A program made the position numbers and the translations under genes. Shown here one piece after another: positions 1-8,231 of a stretch of 38,991 nucleotides of DNA. The notes under the pieces were generated by a model. It searched no databases, had not been told where the DNA came from, and saw only the letters and a list, made by a program, of their open reading frames with translations. The DNA is from Defluviitaleaceae bacterium (GTDB taxonomy: Bacteria > Bacillota > Clostridia > Lachnospirales > WQUN01). The stretch covers positions 1 to 38,991 of the forward strand of contig WQVF01000034.1 in NCBI GenBank assembly GCA_009781725.1, read 5' to 3'. The stretch's first letter is position 1, and every line of letters starts with the position of its first letter.

Positions 1-64
1 GCTCGGATGCTTCTTCCACTATTGCTAGTTCTTCGTGTAGTTTATTTAATATTCCTATTCCCAT
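1..64 (-). CDS. 5' end of an unknown gene, cut by the window edge
   Basis: Reading leftwards from an ATG at 64-62, an open frame of 21 codons runs off the window (MGIGILNKLHEELAIVEEAS...). A GGGGTG stretch just upstream of the start could serve as ribosome binding site. The visible residues look like a charged helix and are too few to assign a family. It may be a real gene start or chance, because repeat DNA lies immediately upstream. Confidence 0.35.
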   Translation of the reverse strand, partial: MGIGILNKLHEELAIVEEASE

Positions 65-107
65 TTTTATCACCCCGAGTAATTTAGCGGGGGGTGGGGG
101 ATTTTGC

Positions 108-132
108 AAATTAGATTGACGTGTCCCGGGCT
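108..132. mobile_element. Right end of a small insertion element plus target copy
   Basis: Positions 108-123 read AAATTAGATTGACGTG and are followed by TCCCGGGCT at 124-132. This matches, with one change, the right terminal inverted repeat and 9-bp target duplication of the complete 195-bp element at 30830-31024. The left end would lie outside the window or has been lost. The target is again a family A palindrome, at the same internal position. Confidence 0.55.
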
Positions 133-197
133 TGACTTGGGATCCCCCGTCCTTTGTCGAAAAGCTAGGGGGATTCCGGCTTAAGACCAGGATAACG
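124..197. repeat. Family A palindromic repeat, copy 1 (right part)
   Basis: The segment runs from TCCCGGGCTTGACTTGGGAT to CCAGGATAACG and is an imperfect inverted repeat related to copies at 3691-3768 and 30816-31098. The left arm (CGTCA type) is missing because an insertion-element end occupies that place. No coding potential is seen. Confidence 0.6.
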
Positions 198-411
198 GAA
201 CGGGTTTTATAATGGGTGGAGCTATTATCGCATTATTGTTGCCAAGTGCGTAAAAAGTTCGTATGGTGACATACGGGTATTTATTTTTTCGGTTTAAATT
301 TCGCTGATTTTATGCGGGTTTGCAAAGTGTAGCATCTTGCTATAATCCGCAAGCTGTATTAGTTGACTAGTACAGTAATACAGTTTTATTTTGCATTTCA
401 TATAATTTTGA
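198..411. other. Intergenic stretch with one weak hairpin
   Basis: I see no supported gene here. A 13-codon frame starting near 212 has no partner or family. A weak hairpin lies at 260-275. The reverse-strand open frame that crosses this region and the riboswitch has no ribosome binding site and no recognisable protein. Confidence 0.5.
260..289 (+). terminator. Possible weak intrinsic terminator
   Basis: A six-base-pair stem (CGTATG and CATACG) with loop GTGA is followed by GGTATTTATTTTTT. The stem is short and there is no clear upstream gene on this strand within the window, so the call is tentative. Confidence 0.3.
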
Positions 412-440
412 TTGACAGACCAACATTGCCCGATTATACT
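412..440 (+). promoter_or_regulatory. Sigma-A promoter of the btu riboswitch transcript
   Basis: TTGACA at 412-417 and TATACT at 435-440 are separated by exactly 17 bases, a near-consensus housekeeping promoter. Transcription would start near 447, about 40 bases before the cobalamin aptamer. Confidence 0.8.
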
Positions 441-485
441 CCCAATCGCGACAAGATATCTAGGCGTATACAATTGAATATCAAG

Positions 486-676
486 AAATGATGGTGCCCA
501 TAGTCTGACCCTAATATAAACAGACGTTATGGGATAATAGGGAATCGGGTGAAAATCCCGAGCAGTCCTGCTACCGTAAAGATTAGCGAAGCTTCTTGGT
601 ACATACCAGCCATTGAGCACATGCTTGAGAAGGCGAAGCCAAGCGTTATATCTAAGCCGGGAGACCTGCCTCATTT
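486..676 (+). ncRNA. Cobalamin (B12) riboswitch aptamer
   Basis: The class hallmarks are present in order: GGTGCC near the 5' end, the core GATAATAGGGAA followed by GGGTGAAAATCCC, the B12-box-like GCAGTCCTGCTACCGTAA, and the closing GCCGGGAGACCTGCC. The outer P1 helix can form between AAATGA at 486-491 and TCATTT at 671-676. It lies between a strong promoter and a terminator, ahead of a B12 transporter, so it is expected to switch btuFCD off when adenosylcobalamin or a related cobalamin is plentiful. An extra hairpin (GCAGTGC/GCACTGC) lies at 679-700. Confidence 0.93.
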
Positions 677-791
677 TTGCAGTGCTTGCTAATGCACTGC
701 TGCTATAGTGGCTCCCACAGAGTATGGGACGGTATGGTTGTTGTAGGCATAATCCGGGGGTTTCCCGTAATCTTTGTTTGCAAAAATCGAC

Positions 792-831
792 TCCCGGCTT
801 GTAGTGGAACTACTATGAGCCGGGATTTTTT
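792..831 (+). terminator. Riboswitch expression-platform terminator
   Basis: The stem TCCCGGCT (792-799) with AGCCGGGA (818-825) is extended by an inner TAGT/ACTA pairing and followed by six T residues. The CCGGGG at 754-759 could pair with the left arm as an antiterminator, which would fit control by transcription attenuation. That alternative pairing is inferred by eye. Confidence 0.85.
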
Positions 832-852
832 ATGCAAAAGGAGAGAACCCCC

Positions 853-1863
853 ATGAAAAAGAAAATTATTATGTTTCTGGGCATGATAGCCTTATTGATT
901 GTATTTGCAGCATGTAGTAATAACGAAGCCGTAATCACCCCAGACCCAACCCCCGAGGCCACTCCCGAGCCAACACCAGAACCGGTAGCTGAACAAGAAG
1001 AGCCTGAGTATGAACCTGAAGAACTCACCGCCTTTGTCGAAATTATAGACAGGGAAGGGTATACCGTCAGTGTTCCCGCAGAGATAAATACCATAATCTC
1101 CATCGGCCCTGCCAACACAGAAATCATTGCAGCCCTTGGCTTTGCCGGACAGATTATCTCAACTGATATGTTTTCCGGTAATGTCCCTGGCCTTGCTGCC
1201 GGTATCAATGTGCTGGACATGATGGCCCTGGATATGGAGTATATCATTGACCTGGGCCCGGACATTGTGTTTGTAACAGGTATGACCAGAGTCGGCGGCG
1301 TTGACCCCATGGGACCTGTTGTTGATATGGGTATTTCTGTTATTCATATCCCCATGAGTGACACCATCGCTAATGTAATGGATGATATCCGCTTTATTGC
1401 ATATGTGTTGGGAGCGGAAGGCACTGGCGCGAACATTGTCGAAGGCATGGAGGAAGCAATTGCAGAGATACAAAGCATTGCCGCAACTATCTCCGAGGAA
1501 AAAACAGTATACTTCGAAGTTTCACCGGCACCTTGGATGTTTAGCTTTGGGTCCGGCACATTCCTTAACGAAATGATTGAACTAATCGGCGGAATAAATG
1601 TCTTTGCAGACCAAGAAGGATGGCTTGGGGTTTCCGATGAACAAATACTGGAGCTTAATCCCGACGTAATCCTCACATCCACAGACTTCCTGGATGACCC
1701 TGTAGCAGAAATTATGGAAAGAGACGGATGGGATACAATCACTGCAGTACAGGAAGGTGCAGTATTTCAAATTGATGCTGATTCCAGCAGCCGTCCAAGC
1801 CACAACATAATTGCAGCACTAAGAGAAATGGCTCAAGCCATATATCCTGATTACTTCGGATGA
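853..1863 (+). CDS. btuF: Cobalamin ABC transporter substrate-binding lipoprotein (BtuF-like)
   Basis: This 336-residue lipoprotein is expected to capture vitamin B12 (or a cobinamide) outside the membrane and deliver it to BtuC. A signal peptide ends in the lipobox VFAAC, with the lipidated cysteine at residue 21. A Pro/Glu-rich spacer follows to about residue 65, then a class III periplasmic-binding fold (FVEIIDREGYTVSVP, SIGPANTEIIAALG, DLGPDIVFVTG, LNPDVILTS). The ATG at 853 is chosen over the one at 832 because AAAGGAGA lies 8-15 bases before it, while 832 falls in the terminator tail. The gene follows the B12 riboswitch and overlaps btuC by 4 bases (ATGA). Siderophore-binding relatives share the fold, so the riboswitch carries the substrate call. 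Confidence 0.9.
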   Translation: MKKKIIMFLGMIALLIVFAACSNNEAVITPDPTPEATPEPTPEPVAEQEEPEYEPEELTAFVEIIDREGYTVSVPAEINTIISIGPANTEIIAALGFAGQIISTDMFSGNVPGLAAGINVLDMMALDMEYIIDLGPDIVFVTGMTRVGGVDPMGPVVDMGISVIHIPMSDTIANVMDDIRFIAYVLGAEGTGANIVEGMEEAIAEIQSIAATISEEKTVYFEVSPAPWMFSFGSGTFLNEMIELIGGINVFADQEGWLGVSDEQILELNPDVILTSTDFLDDPVAEIMERDGWDTITAVQEGAVFQIDADSSSRPSHNIIAALREMAQAIYPDYFG

Positions 1864-2924
1864 AAACTGCAATAGTAAAAACATCTCGCCAATCTACCGC
1901 CCCGGGTTACTGGGGCGGTAAGTTTGTTTTAATGATTGGAATAAGCATTGCCGCAATTTTATTAGGCATTGGAATAGGCAGCGTGAACATACCCCCCCTT
2001 GATATACTTAGAAGTATTGGCCACAATATGTTTAATATAAACCTGCCGGAACATATTACGGAAAACCGGGCTGCAATCGTATGGAATGTGCGTCTGCCTC
2101 GGGTGCTGCTGGCCTTTTTTGCAGGGGCGGCATTGTCTGTAAGTGGAGCGGTTATGCAGTCCGTGCTTAGGAACCCTCTGGCGTCTTCTTACACACTTGG
2201 TGTGTCCTCCGGGGCGTCTCTTGGTGCTTCTTTTGTGATTTTCTTAGGGGTAAGCTTACCCTTTTTGCCAATGATGACATTGCCCATCTTGGGCTTTTCT
2301 TTTGGGCTTGGTACGATTTTTATTGTAATGGGGATAGCATCCCGGCTGGACGGCCAGATGGAAAACCAGACGATAATCCTTACGGGTATTGTGTTTTCCC
2401 TGTTTATTAACGCCATAACCTCATTACTTTTTGCCATGTTCAGGGAAGGTACTCAGCGGATGGTGCTGTGGCAAATGGGCAGCTTTTCTATGCGGGGAGG
2501 GTGGAATACCCTGTATATCTTGGTTCCTGTTGTTGTAATCGGTATTATTTTTATTAGCCGTTATAAATGGGAATTAGACATTATGACCTTTGGAGAAGAC
2601 CAAGCTCGGACCATTGGTGTCAATAGCACCCGGGTGAAATGGATATTGCTAATAGGTACCGCTGTGCTTACAGGCAGCACCATTGCATTTGTTGGGGTTA
2701 TAGGATTTGTGGATTTGGTGTCACCTCATGTTGTCCGTAAGATTTTCGGCTCGGCCCATAAGGTAGTAATACCCATGTCGGCGTTATTTGGCGGGACATT
2801 TATGGTGCTGTCGGATATTGTGGCGAGGACGGTAGCTGCTCCTATTGAGCTGCCTGTCGGGGTTGTAACGGCCTTAATCGGAGCACCGTTTTTTGCCTAT
2901 GTCTACTTCAGCAGGAGGAAATAG
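1860..2924 (+). CDS. btuC: Cobalamin ABC transporter permease (BtuC-like, FecCD family)
   Basis: This 354-residue integral membrane protein has about ten hydrophobic segments and forms the dimeric channel of the importer. FecCD/BtuC family signatures are visible: RLPRVLLAFFAGAALSVSGA near residue 80, then NPLASSYTLGVSSGASLGA, and the coupling region GVIGFVDLVSPHVVRK near residue 280. The start codon overlaps the btuF stop (ATGA), which implies translational coupling. The stop is followed directly by the btuD ATG. Length is normal for the family. Haem and iron-siderophore permeases are close relatives, and the upstream cobalamin riboswitch favours B12. Confidence 0.92.
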   Translation: MKTAIVKTSRQSTAPGYWGGKFVLMIGISIAAILLGIGIGSVNIPPLDILRSIGHNMFNINLPEHITENRAAIVWNVRLPRVLLAFFAGAALSVSGAVMQSVLRNPLASSYTLGVSSGASLGASFVIFLGVSLPFLPMMTLPILGFSFGLGTIFIVMGIASRLDGQMENQTIILTGIVFSLFINAITSLLFAMFREGTQRMVLWQMGSFSMRGGWNTLYILVPVVVIGIIFISRYKWELDIMTFGEDQARTIGVNSTRVKWILLIGTAVLTGSTIAFVGVIGFVDLVSPHVVRKIFGSAHKVVIPMSALFGGTFMVLSDIVARTVAAPIELPVGVVTALIGAPFFAYVYFSRRK

Positions 2925-3677
2925 ATGCTGACTATTAAGAATTTATCTGCCGGGTATGGCGGCGTGGATGTAATCCATAATATCTCGATGCAAATTGATG
3001 GCAATCTTTCTATTGTAGGACCAAACGGTTGCGGAAAGACGACCTTGCTTAAGGCAATCGCCAACATACTGCCCTTCAAGGGTAGTATCCTCGTGGAGGG
3101 TATGCATTACACCTCAATGAAACGCCGGGATATTTCTATGAAAATAGCGATGCTTAGCCAGATGGTGGGAATATATTTCACCTATTCGGTTTTTGATACG
3201 GTGATGATGGGGCGGTATCTACACATAAAAAACCGTATTCTAAGTACGCCTACATCTGAGGATAAAACCGCGGTTTTGCAAGCTCTTAAGGCCGTAGATT
3301 TATTGGATGAAAAAGACAAAGAAATCACCAAGCTATCCGGCGGGCAGCTTCAACGTGTGTTTCTTGCCAGAACATTGGTACAAGAGCCGCGCATAATCTT
3401 ATTGGATGAACCCACCAACCATCTTGACCTAAAGTGCCAGATAGAAATTATCGAATATCTAAAAAAATGGGCAGAAGAAGGCAACAGAGCCATAGTAGGC
3501 GTGCTTCATGACATAAACCTGGCACTGAGTCTAAGTGACCACTTGGTTGTGATGAATAAAGGTGAAATTGCGGTGGATGGCAATGCTGACAAGATTGTGA
3601 AAAGTGGTATGCTGAATCAAGTATATGAAATGGATGTAGCGCAGCATATGCGGGAATCTTTTGAAAGATGGAGCTAA
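2925..3677 (+). CDS. btuD: Cobalamin ABC transporter ATP-binding protein (BtuD-like)
   Basis: This 250-residue ABC ATPase powers the BtuC channel from the cytoplasmic side. Visible motifs are Walker A GPNGCGKTT (residues 33-41), the signature LSGGQLQR, Walker B RIILLDEPTNHLD and the switch histidine in VGVLHDINLAL. The ATG follows the btuC stop with no gap. AGGAGG inside the end of btuC, about 8 bases upstream, serves as ribosome binding site. It is the last gene of the riboswitch-controlled operon. No cobalamin salvage or B12-dependent enzyme gene follows; a family A palindrome begins 13 bases after the stop and might act as a terminator-like structure. Confidence 0.93.
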   Translation: MLTIKNLSAGYGGVDVIHNISMQIDGNLSIVGPNGCGKTTLLKAIANILPFKGSILVEGMHYTSMKRRDISMKIAMLSQMVGIYFTYSVFDTVMMGRYLHIKNRILSTPTSEDKTAVLQALKAVDLLDEKDKEITKLSGGQLQRVFLARTLVQEPRIILLDEPTNHLDLKCQIEIIEYLKKWAEEGNRAIVGVLHDINLALSLSDHLVVMNKGEIAVDGNADKIVKSGMLNQVYEMDVAQHMRESFERWS

Positions 3678-3690
3678 AAGGGCGACCCGT

Positions 3691-3768
3691 TCATCATTCC
3701 GGGCTTGACCCGGAATCCCCCATGCTTAGGTAAAGATAGGGGACCCCGGGTCAAGCCCGGGGTGATGG
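3691..3768. repeat. Family A palindromic repeat, copy 2 (uninterrupted)
   Basis: TCATCATTCCGGGCTTGACC at the left and GGGTCAAGCCCGGGGTGATG at the right form a long inverted repeat around a short centre. The copy is intact at the position where the other two copies carry an insertion-element end, so it serves as an empty-site reference. It lies between btuD and the rsmB promoter. Confidence 0.75.
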
Positions 3769-3797
3769 TATTAGATTGTTTGAAATAGATGTTCATT

Positions 3798-3826
3798 TTT
3801 ACAGTAGAGGTATTTTTGTGTATACT
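3798..3826 (+). promoter_or_regulatory. Sigma-A promoter of rsmB
   Basis: TTTACA at 3798-3803 and TATACT at 3821-3826 have a 17-base spacer. The predicted start near 3833 places a GC-rich hairpin (ACCCGGC at 3840-3846, GCCGGGT at 3854-3860) almost at the 5' end of the message, followed by TTATTTTATT and the ribosome binding site. Confidence 0.7.
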
Positions 3827-3882
3827 ACCCATAGGTGTTACCCGGCGGATTATGCCGGGTTATTTTATTCCGCGAGGTGCAA

Positions 3883-5196
3883 ATGAAATCACAAAAATCC
3901 AACCGCGGGTATGCCGTGGATATTCTCTCAGACATACTAGAAAATGGCGCATATGCCAATATCGCGCTACGAAGGTTCCTTGGGGAGTCAGACTTAGATT
4001 CCCGGGACAGGGCCTTTGTCACAGAGCTTGTAAACGAGACCTTGCGTAATCTTCTATCAATTGACTATGTAATAAACCATTTCTCAAAAATCACTGTGGA
4101 TAAAATGAAGCCATATATCCGGAATTTGCTACGGATATCCCTCTGCCAGCTTAGGCATATAGAAAAAACCCCTGACAGTGCCGCTGTCAATGAAGCTGTA
4201 ATTTTGGCAAAGAAAAACGGCTATGCCGGTCTCAGCGGCTTTGTAAATGGTGTTTTGCGCGCTGTCGCGCGGCAACCGGAGATACCATCCTTGGATGATT
4301 TTTATATGCGCTATTCATATCCAAAATGGCTTGCCGGCAGTCTTGCTAAGTGGCTTGGCCCAGATGAAACCCGCTTTTTTTGTGAAAACAGCCACATGGT
4401 GCCGCCGGTAACTGTTTTCCCAAATACAATCAAAACCACCCAGGCTGGCTTAGTTGAAAGATTGCAATCAGAAGGTGTAGAAAGCACTCCCCTCGGAGAT
4501 GATTTTATAGTCCTACGAAAATCAGGGGATATAACAAATCTGCAAGCATATCAAGATGGTTTATTTTTCGTAATGGACCCCGGCGCACTATGGGCAATCA
4601 AAGCCATGGACCTAAAATCCGGTTTTACCGTCATGGATTTATGTGCCGCGCCGGGAGGTAAGTCCTTTGCCACCGCATGTTATATGGGAAACACTGGACG
4701 GATAATGGCCTTTGACCTGCACCCACACCGTACTACCTTGATAAACCAAGCAAGAAAAAATATGGGCCTCACCTGTATCCATCCGGAAACCAGAGATGCA
4801 TTGGAATATGACCAAAATCTGCACTCCATAGCAGACGTGGTTTTACTAGATGCCCCATGCACCGGCTTCGGCACTATCCGCAAAAGACCGGAAATAAAAT
4901 ATAACCGAAATTTCGAAGATATAACCGCACTTGCGGAAAAACAGCGGCAGCTATTATCCGTAGCCGCAAAATATGTAAAGCTCGGCGGGGTTTTGGTATA
5001 TTCTACATGCACCGTAGCTCGGGAGGAAAACATCGACAATGTGCGATGGTTTTTGCAGAATCATCCATTTATAATGCGCAGGCAGAATCCCCCAACAGAT
5101 ATGGGTCATTTATATGAAGAAGACTGCCTTCAAATATTGCCAGGCCCAACAAATGATGGGTTTTTTATTGCGGCAATGGTTAGAAATACTTGTTAA
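3883..5196 (+). CDS. rsmB: 16S rRNA (cytosine-967-C5)-methyltransferase RsmB
   Basis: This 437-residue SAM-dependent enzyme methylates C967 of 16S rRNA. The N-terminal 140 residues form the NusB-like RNA-binding domain (RGYAVDILSDILENGAYANIA, with SRDRAFVTELVNETLRN). The C-terminal Rossmann domain shows SAM motif I DLCAAPGGKS from residue 252, motif IV DAPCTGFGTIRKRPE with Cys326, and motif VI YSTCT with Cys376, the two cysteines of the RNA m5C methyltransferase mechanism. ATG 3883, preceded by GAGGTG, is preferred to the in-frame ATG at 3835, which adds residues unlike the family. In many Bacillota rsmB lies just before prpC-prkC-rsgA, as here. The usual rlmN between them is absent. Confidence 0.93.
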   Translation: MKSQKSNRGYAVDILSDILENGAYANIALRRFLGESDLDSRDRAFVTELVNETLRNLLSIDYVINHFSKITVDKMKPYIRNLLRISLCQLRHIEKTPDSAAVNEAVILAKKNGYAGLSGFVNGVLRAVARQPEIPSLDDFYMRYSYPKWLAGSLAKWLGPDETRFFCENSHMVPPVTVFPNTIKTTQAGLVERLQSEGVESTPLGDDFIVLRKSGDITNLQAYQDGLFFVMDPGALWAIKAMDLKSGFTVMDLCAAPGGKSFATACYMGNTGRIMAFDLHPHRTTLINQARKNMGLTCIHPETRDALEYDQNLHSIADVVLLDAPCTGFGTIRKRPEIKYNRNFEDITALAEKQRQLLSVAAKYVKLGGVLVYSTCTVAREENIDNVRWFLQNHPFIMRRQNPPTDMGHLYEEDCLQILPGPTNDGFFIAAMVRNTC

Positions 5197-5218
5197 CCCA
5201 TGCAAACACAACTATAAT
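5190..5218 (+). promoter_or_regulatory. Sigma-A promoter of the prpC-prkC-rsgA operon
   Basis: TTGTTA at 5190-5195 overlaps the rsmB stop codon. TATAAT at 5213-5218 follows after a 17-base spacer. The message would start near 5225, so its 5' leader consists largely of the family B palindrome. Confidence 0.65.
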
Positions 5219-5287
5219 AGACTTGTTCTGAAATAGGGAAAACAAGCTTGAAGTTCAGCTTGTTTTGCCCTGTTTCAGAATAGGTCC
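5219..5287. repeat. Family B palindromic repeat, copy 1
   Basis: AGACTTGTTCTGAAATAGGG at the left and CCCTGTTTCAGAATAGGTCC at the right flank an inner AAAACAAGCTTGAA / TTCAGCTTGTTTT pairing, a near-perfect hairpin of about 69 bases. Copies lie at 10413-10481 and 24972-25037. It sits between rsmB and prpC and would be the 5' untranslated region of prpC, or a terminator-like structure for rsmB. Confidence 0.75.
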
Positions 5288-5339
5288 AACATAGTCTCAT
5301 TCAAAGGGGAGAAGTATTTCCCCTATCAAGGGGTGCAAT

Positions 5340-6107
5340 ATGTATGTAACCGGTCTGTCAGCAGTAGGTAGAGTCCGCAGTCACAACGAGGACGCTATAT
5401 TCCATTCCACCAAGCCTGTAGGTCCTCTGTCAAACCTATTTATTATTGCAGACGGCATGGGCGGTCATAATGCAGGGGAAGTAGCAAGTGCAAAAGCGCT
5501 TGAACACAGTTGCGATTTCTTATATAAGTACCAAGGTTCCGTCGCCAACAATGCAGCAGAGCTGCTTAACACCTTAGTAACAGCAATCAACCAAGCCAAC
5601 CGGGATGTATATCAGCTTTCTGTTTCCAACCTTGATTATAGCGGTATGGGTACAACTTTTTCGGCCTGCACGGTGGTCGGCGATACCTTGGCAGTAGCAC
5701 ATATCGGAGACAGCCGTATATATACATTTGCAGATGGAGTTCTTCGCCAAATCACAAATGATCATACCATGGTACAGGAGCTGCTGGACGCAGATGAAAT
5801 AACCCCAGACGAAGCAAGGTCGCATCCTCGCCGCAACATGCTGACAAAAGTCCTTGGCTGCGACCCATTAATAATAGCGGAAGAGACTCTCCATGATATA
5901 AACGGGGTAGACTCTATATTGTTATGCTCTGACGGACTTACGGATATGCTGACAGACGAAACTATCCAGGATATCCTTGGACAACAAGCTGCTACAGATA
6001 TCAGAGCTGAAGCACTGATTGACGCTGCCAACGCAAATGGTGGTATTGATAATATCTCTGTTATAATTATTGATTTATTGGTAAAAAAAACATCGACTGT
6101 AAGCTAA
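5340..6107 (+). CDS. prpC: PP2C-family Ser/Thr protein phosphatase (PrpC/Stp)
   Basis: This 255-residue cytosolic metal-dependent phosphatase is expected to reverse phosphorylation by the PASTA kinase encoded next. PPM/PP2C motifs appear in order: GRVRSHNEDA near the N-terminus, FIIADGMGGHNAGEVAS (metal-binding Asp), MGTTFSACTV, AHIGDSRIYTF, LLCSDGLTDML and the final GGIDNISVIII. Length is typical. The ATG has AAGGGGTG upstream. prkC starts 24 bases after the stop, the standard co-transcribed pairing in Bacillota. Confidence 0.95.
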   Translation: MYVTGLSAVGRVRSHNEDAIFHSTKPVGPLSNLFIIADGMGGHNAGEVASAKALEHSCDFLYKYQGSVANNAAELLNTLVTAINQANRDVYQLSVSNLDYSGMGTTFSACTVVGDTLAVAHIGDSRIYTFADGVLRQITNDHTMVQELLDADEITPDEARSHPRRNMLTKVLGCDPLIIAEETLHDINGVDSILLCSDGLTDMLTDETIQDILGQQAATDIRAEALIDAANANGGIDNISVIIIDLLVKKTSTVS

Positions 6108-6131
6108 AATAGACGCAAGAGGTGAAGTGCA

Positions 6132-8231
6132 TTGAAACTGTCTGTAGGGCAGGTAGTTGCCGGACGTTATGAAATAGATCAGATTCTTGGTACAGGAGGT
6201 ATGGCAGTAGTATACCGTGCCTTAGATACCAAGCTTGACCGATATGTAGCACTAAAAATTCAAAGAGAAGACCTTGCCGAAAATGAAGAATTTGTTCGGC
6301 GTTTTCCCGTAGAAGCAATGGCGGCGGCGGCTTTAAGCCACCCAAATATTGTGAGTATTTACGATTATGGTCAAGACGAAGAACTTTATTATATGGTTTT
6401 GGAATATGTTGAAGGCTCTAATCTTAAAGAGCTGATTAACCGGCATGGACCATTTGATAACGATGCGGTCCTTGGCATGGCTCTTCAGATTGCGGATGGC
6501 CTTGGTGCTGCTCATCGAGCTGAGATAGTACACAGGGACATAAAACCCCAGAATATTTTGGTTGCTCCAAACAGCAACGCAAAGGTAGCTGACTTTGGTA
6601 TAGCCCGTGTAGCAAAAAGCGGAACCATTTCCACAGGGGATAGCATGGGGTCGGCTCAATATTTCTCTCCCGAGCAGGCTCGCGGAGGCTATGTTGACCA
6701 CAAAACAGATATATATTCCCTCGGCATTGTAATGTATGAGATGGCCACCGGCCAACTGCCCTTTGACGGGGACAACGCAGTAACAGTTGCAATGCAGCAT
6801 ATAAATGATACACTGCCGGATATCTTGGAAATCAACCCCCATGTGTCACAAAGTGTTGTCCGTATAATAGACAGAGCCACCCAGAAGAACGCTGCAATGC
6901 GTTATCATGACATTGATGAAATGGCGGAAGATTTAAACCAAGCACTTGAAGATGCAAGCGGCAGCTTTGTAAGAGTTTCAAATAATGATTATCATGACCC
7001 ACATGCGGATTATTCTGATGATACCCATGAGGACGGGTATTATGACGACGCCGATTATGAAGGCGAGGATGCTCCAAACGAAAAGCCTGATAAGAAATCC
7101 GATCGTATGGCGATATTATTAGGCGTTGGTGTGGGGCTTTTGTTCTGCTTACTTATTTTGCTTGGTTCATGCTCTGTGTATAACAGGCTTAGATCAGAGC
7201 GTATTACCCCGCCCAATGTGATAGGAATGACATATGAAGAAGCTGTAATTGCCGCTAATGAGTATGGACTGAGCATTGCATTGGAAGAGCCCATTTTCCA
7301 TAACGAAGTAGAGGAAGGGCGTATAATTTATCAAAATCCCACCAGTGATCATGATAATATGGCACCAGGGGACCCCATTCGAATAACCATAAGTCTTGGT
7401 CCAACAACTTATACCATGCCGGATGTAACAGGTATGCACATCGACGCCGCGAAGGAGTTACTCGGCGAGGATGTTAATATATTGTTGAATGAGCAAGAGC
7501 ATGAGTCTGACCCTGGTACTGTCTATCACCAAGTGCCTGAGCCCGGGACACCTATCGGTGACGGCACCATGGTTGTGTTGTATGTTTCCATGGAAGCAGA
7601 AGAAGACAGCAATTATGTACTCGTGCCCAACTTGATAGGTGCAACTCGAGAGCAAGCTATAGAACTTCTTAGGGAAGCATATCTAATTTCCGGAGTTGTA
7701 CTTCAAGATGAAAGCACGACCTTTGCCGTAGGCAGGATATTCAGACAAGACCCGTTACCGGGAGAGGTAGTGGAGCGTGAATCCTTAGTGAGCTTTACAA
7801 TAAGCACCGGAGCCGAGCTGCCCCCTACACCAGCACCAACCCCGGAGCCTGATTATTATGAAAACGATGACGATGATTCATACGAAACCGATGACCCAGA
7901 TGACCCATACGCCGACCCAGGGGATTACCCGGACCCAACCCCGGAACCGGGAGATGATGACCCATACGACCCACCGGCCCCAGTATCACGTACCCTTGTA
8001 ATCTCCTTATGGACCATACCTGACGACACAGAAACTGTGCATATACGAGTATACCGCCAGCCTCAGGGGGGTGCCCGTGAGAGGATTGCCAATGCACCCG
8101 CAACTTCTGTAGCTTCCTTCCCCCTGGAGATGCATGTAAGCGGAAATGGTATAGTAGCCTACCATATCTACGAGATTGTGGATGGGGTTGCACATTTCGT
8201 TCGTATGTACGAAATAAACTTTGATGAATAA
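6132..8231 (+). CDS. prkC: PASTA-domain Ser/Thr protein kinase PrkC
   Basis: This 699-residue membrane kinase senses cell-wall fragments (muropeptides or lipid II) through extracellular PASTA repeats. The kinase domain spans about residues 12-275 with GTGGMAVVY, Lys42, HRDIKPQN (Asp136) and DFG (Asp154). An acidic juxtamembrane segment leads to one transmembrane helix at about 326-349. Three PASTA repeats begin near 358, 426 and 495. A Pro/Asp/Glu-rich stretch (about 570-620) and an unassigned C-terminal domain of about 80 residues follow. The start is TTG at 6132 with AGAGGTG upstream. The gene overlaps rsgA by 8 bases. The unassigned tail is the unusual part. Confidence 0.94.
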   Translation: MKLSVGQVVAGRYEIDQILGTGGMAVVYRALDTKLDRYVALKIQREDLAENEEFVRRFPVEAMAAAALSHPNIVSIYDYGQDEELYYMVLEYVEGSNLKELINRHGPFDNDAVLGMALQIADGLGAAHRAEIVHRDIKPQNILVAPNSNAKVADFGIARVAKSGTISTGDSMGSAQYFSPEQARGGYVDHKTDIYSLGIVMYEMATGQLPFDGDNAVTVAMQHINDTLPDILEINPHVSQSVVRIIDRATQKNAAMRYHDIDEMAEDLNQALEDASGSFVRVSNNDYHDPHADYSDDTHEDGYYDDADYEGEDAPNEKPDKKSDRMAILLGVGVGLLFCLLILLGSCSVYNRLRSERITPPNVIGMTYEEAVIAANEYGLSIALEEPIFHNEVEEGRIIYQNPTSDHDNMAPGDPIRITISLGPTTYTMPDVTGMHIDAAKELLGEDVNILLNEQEHESDPGTVYHQVPEPGTPIGDGTMVVLYVSMEAEEDSNYVLVPNLIGATREQAIELLREAYLISGVVLQDESTTFAVGRIFRQDPLPGEVVERESLVSFTISTGAELPPTPAPTPEPDYYENDDDDSYETDDPDDPYADPGDYPDPTPEPGDDDPYDPPAPVSRTLVISLWTIPDDTETVHIRVYRQPQGGARERIANAPATSVASFPLEMHVSGNGIVAYHIYEIVDGVAHFVRMYEINFDE

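Noticed and set aside
294..674. 126-codon open frame on the minus strand
   Set aside because: It lies opposite the riboswitch and its promoter, has no ribosome binding site and no recognisable protein features.
832..852. ATG at 832 as btuF start
   Set aside because: It sits in the terminator T-tract; the ATG at 853 has a good binding site and a normal signal peptide.
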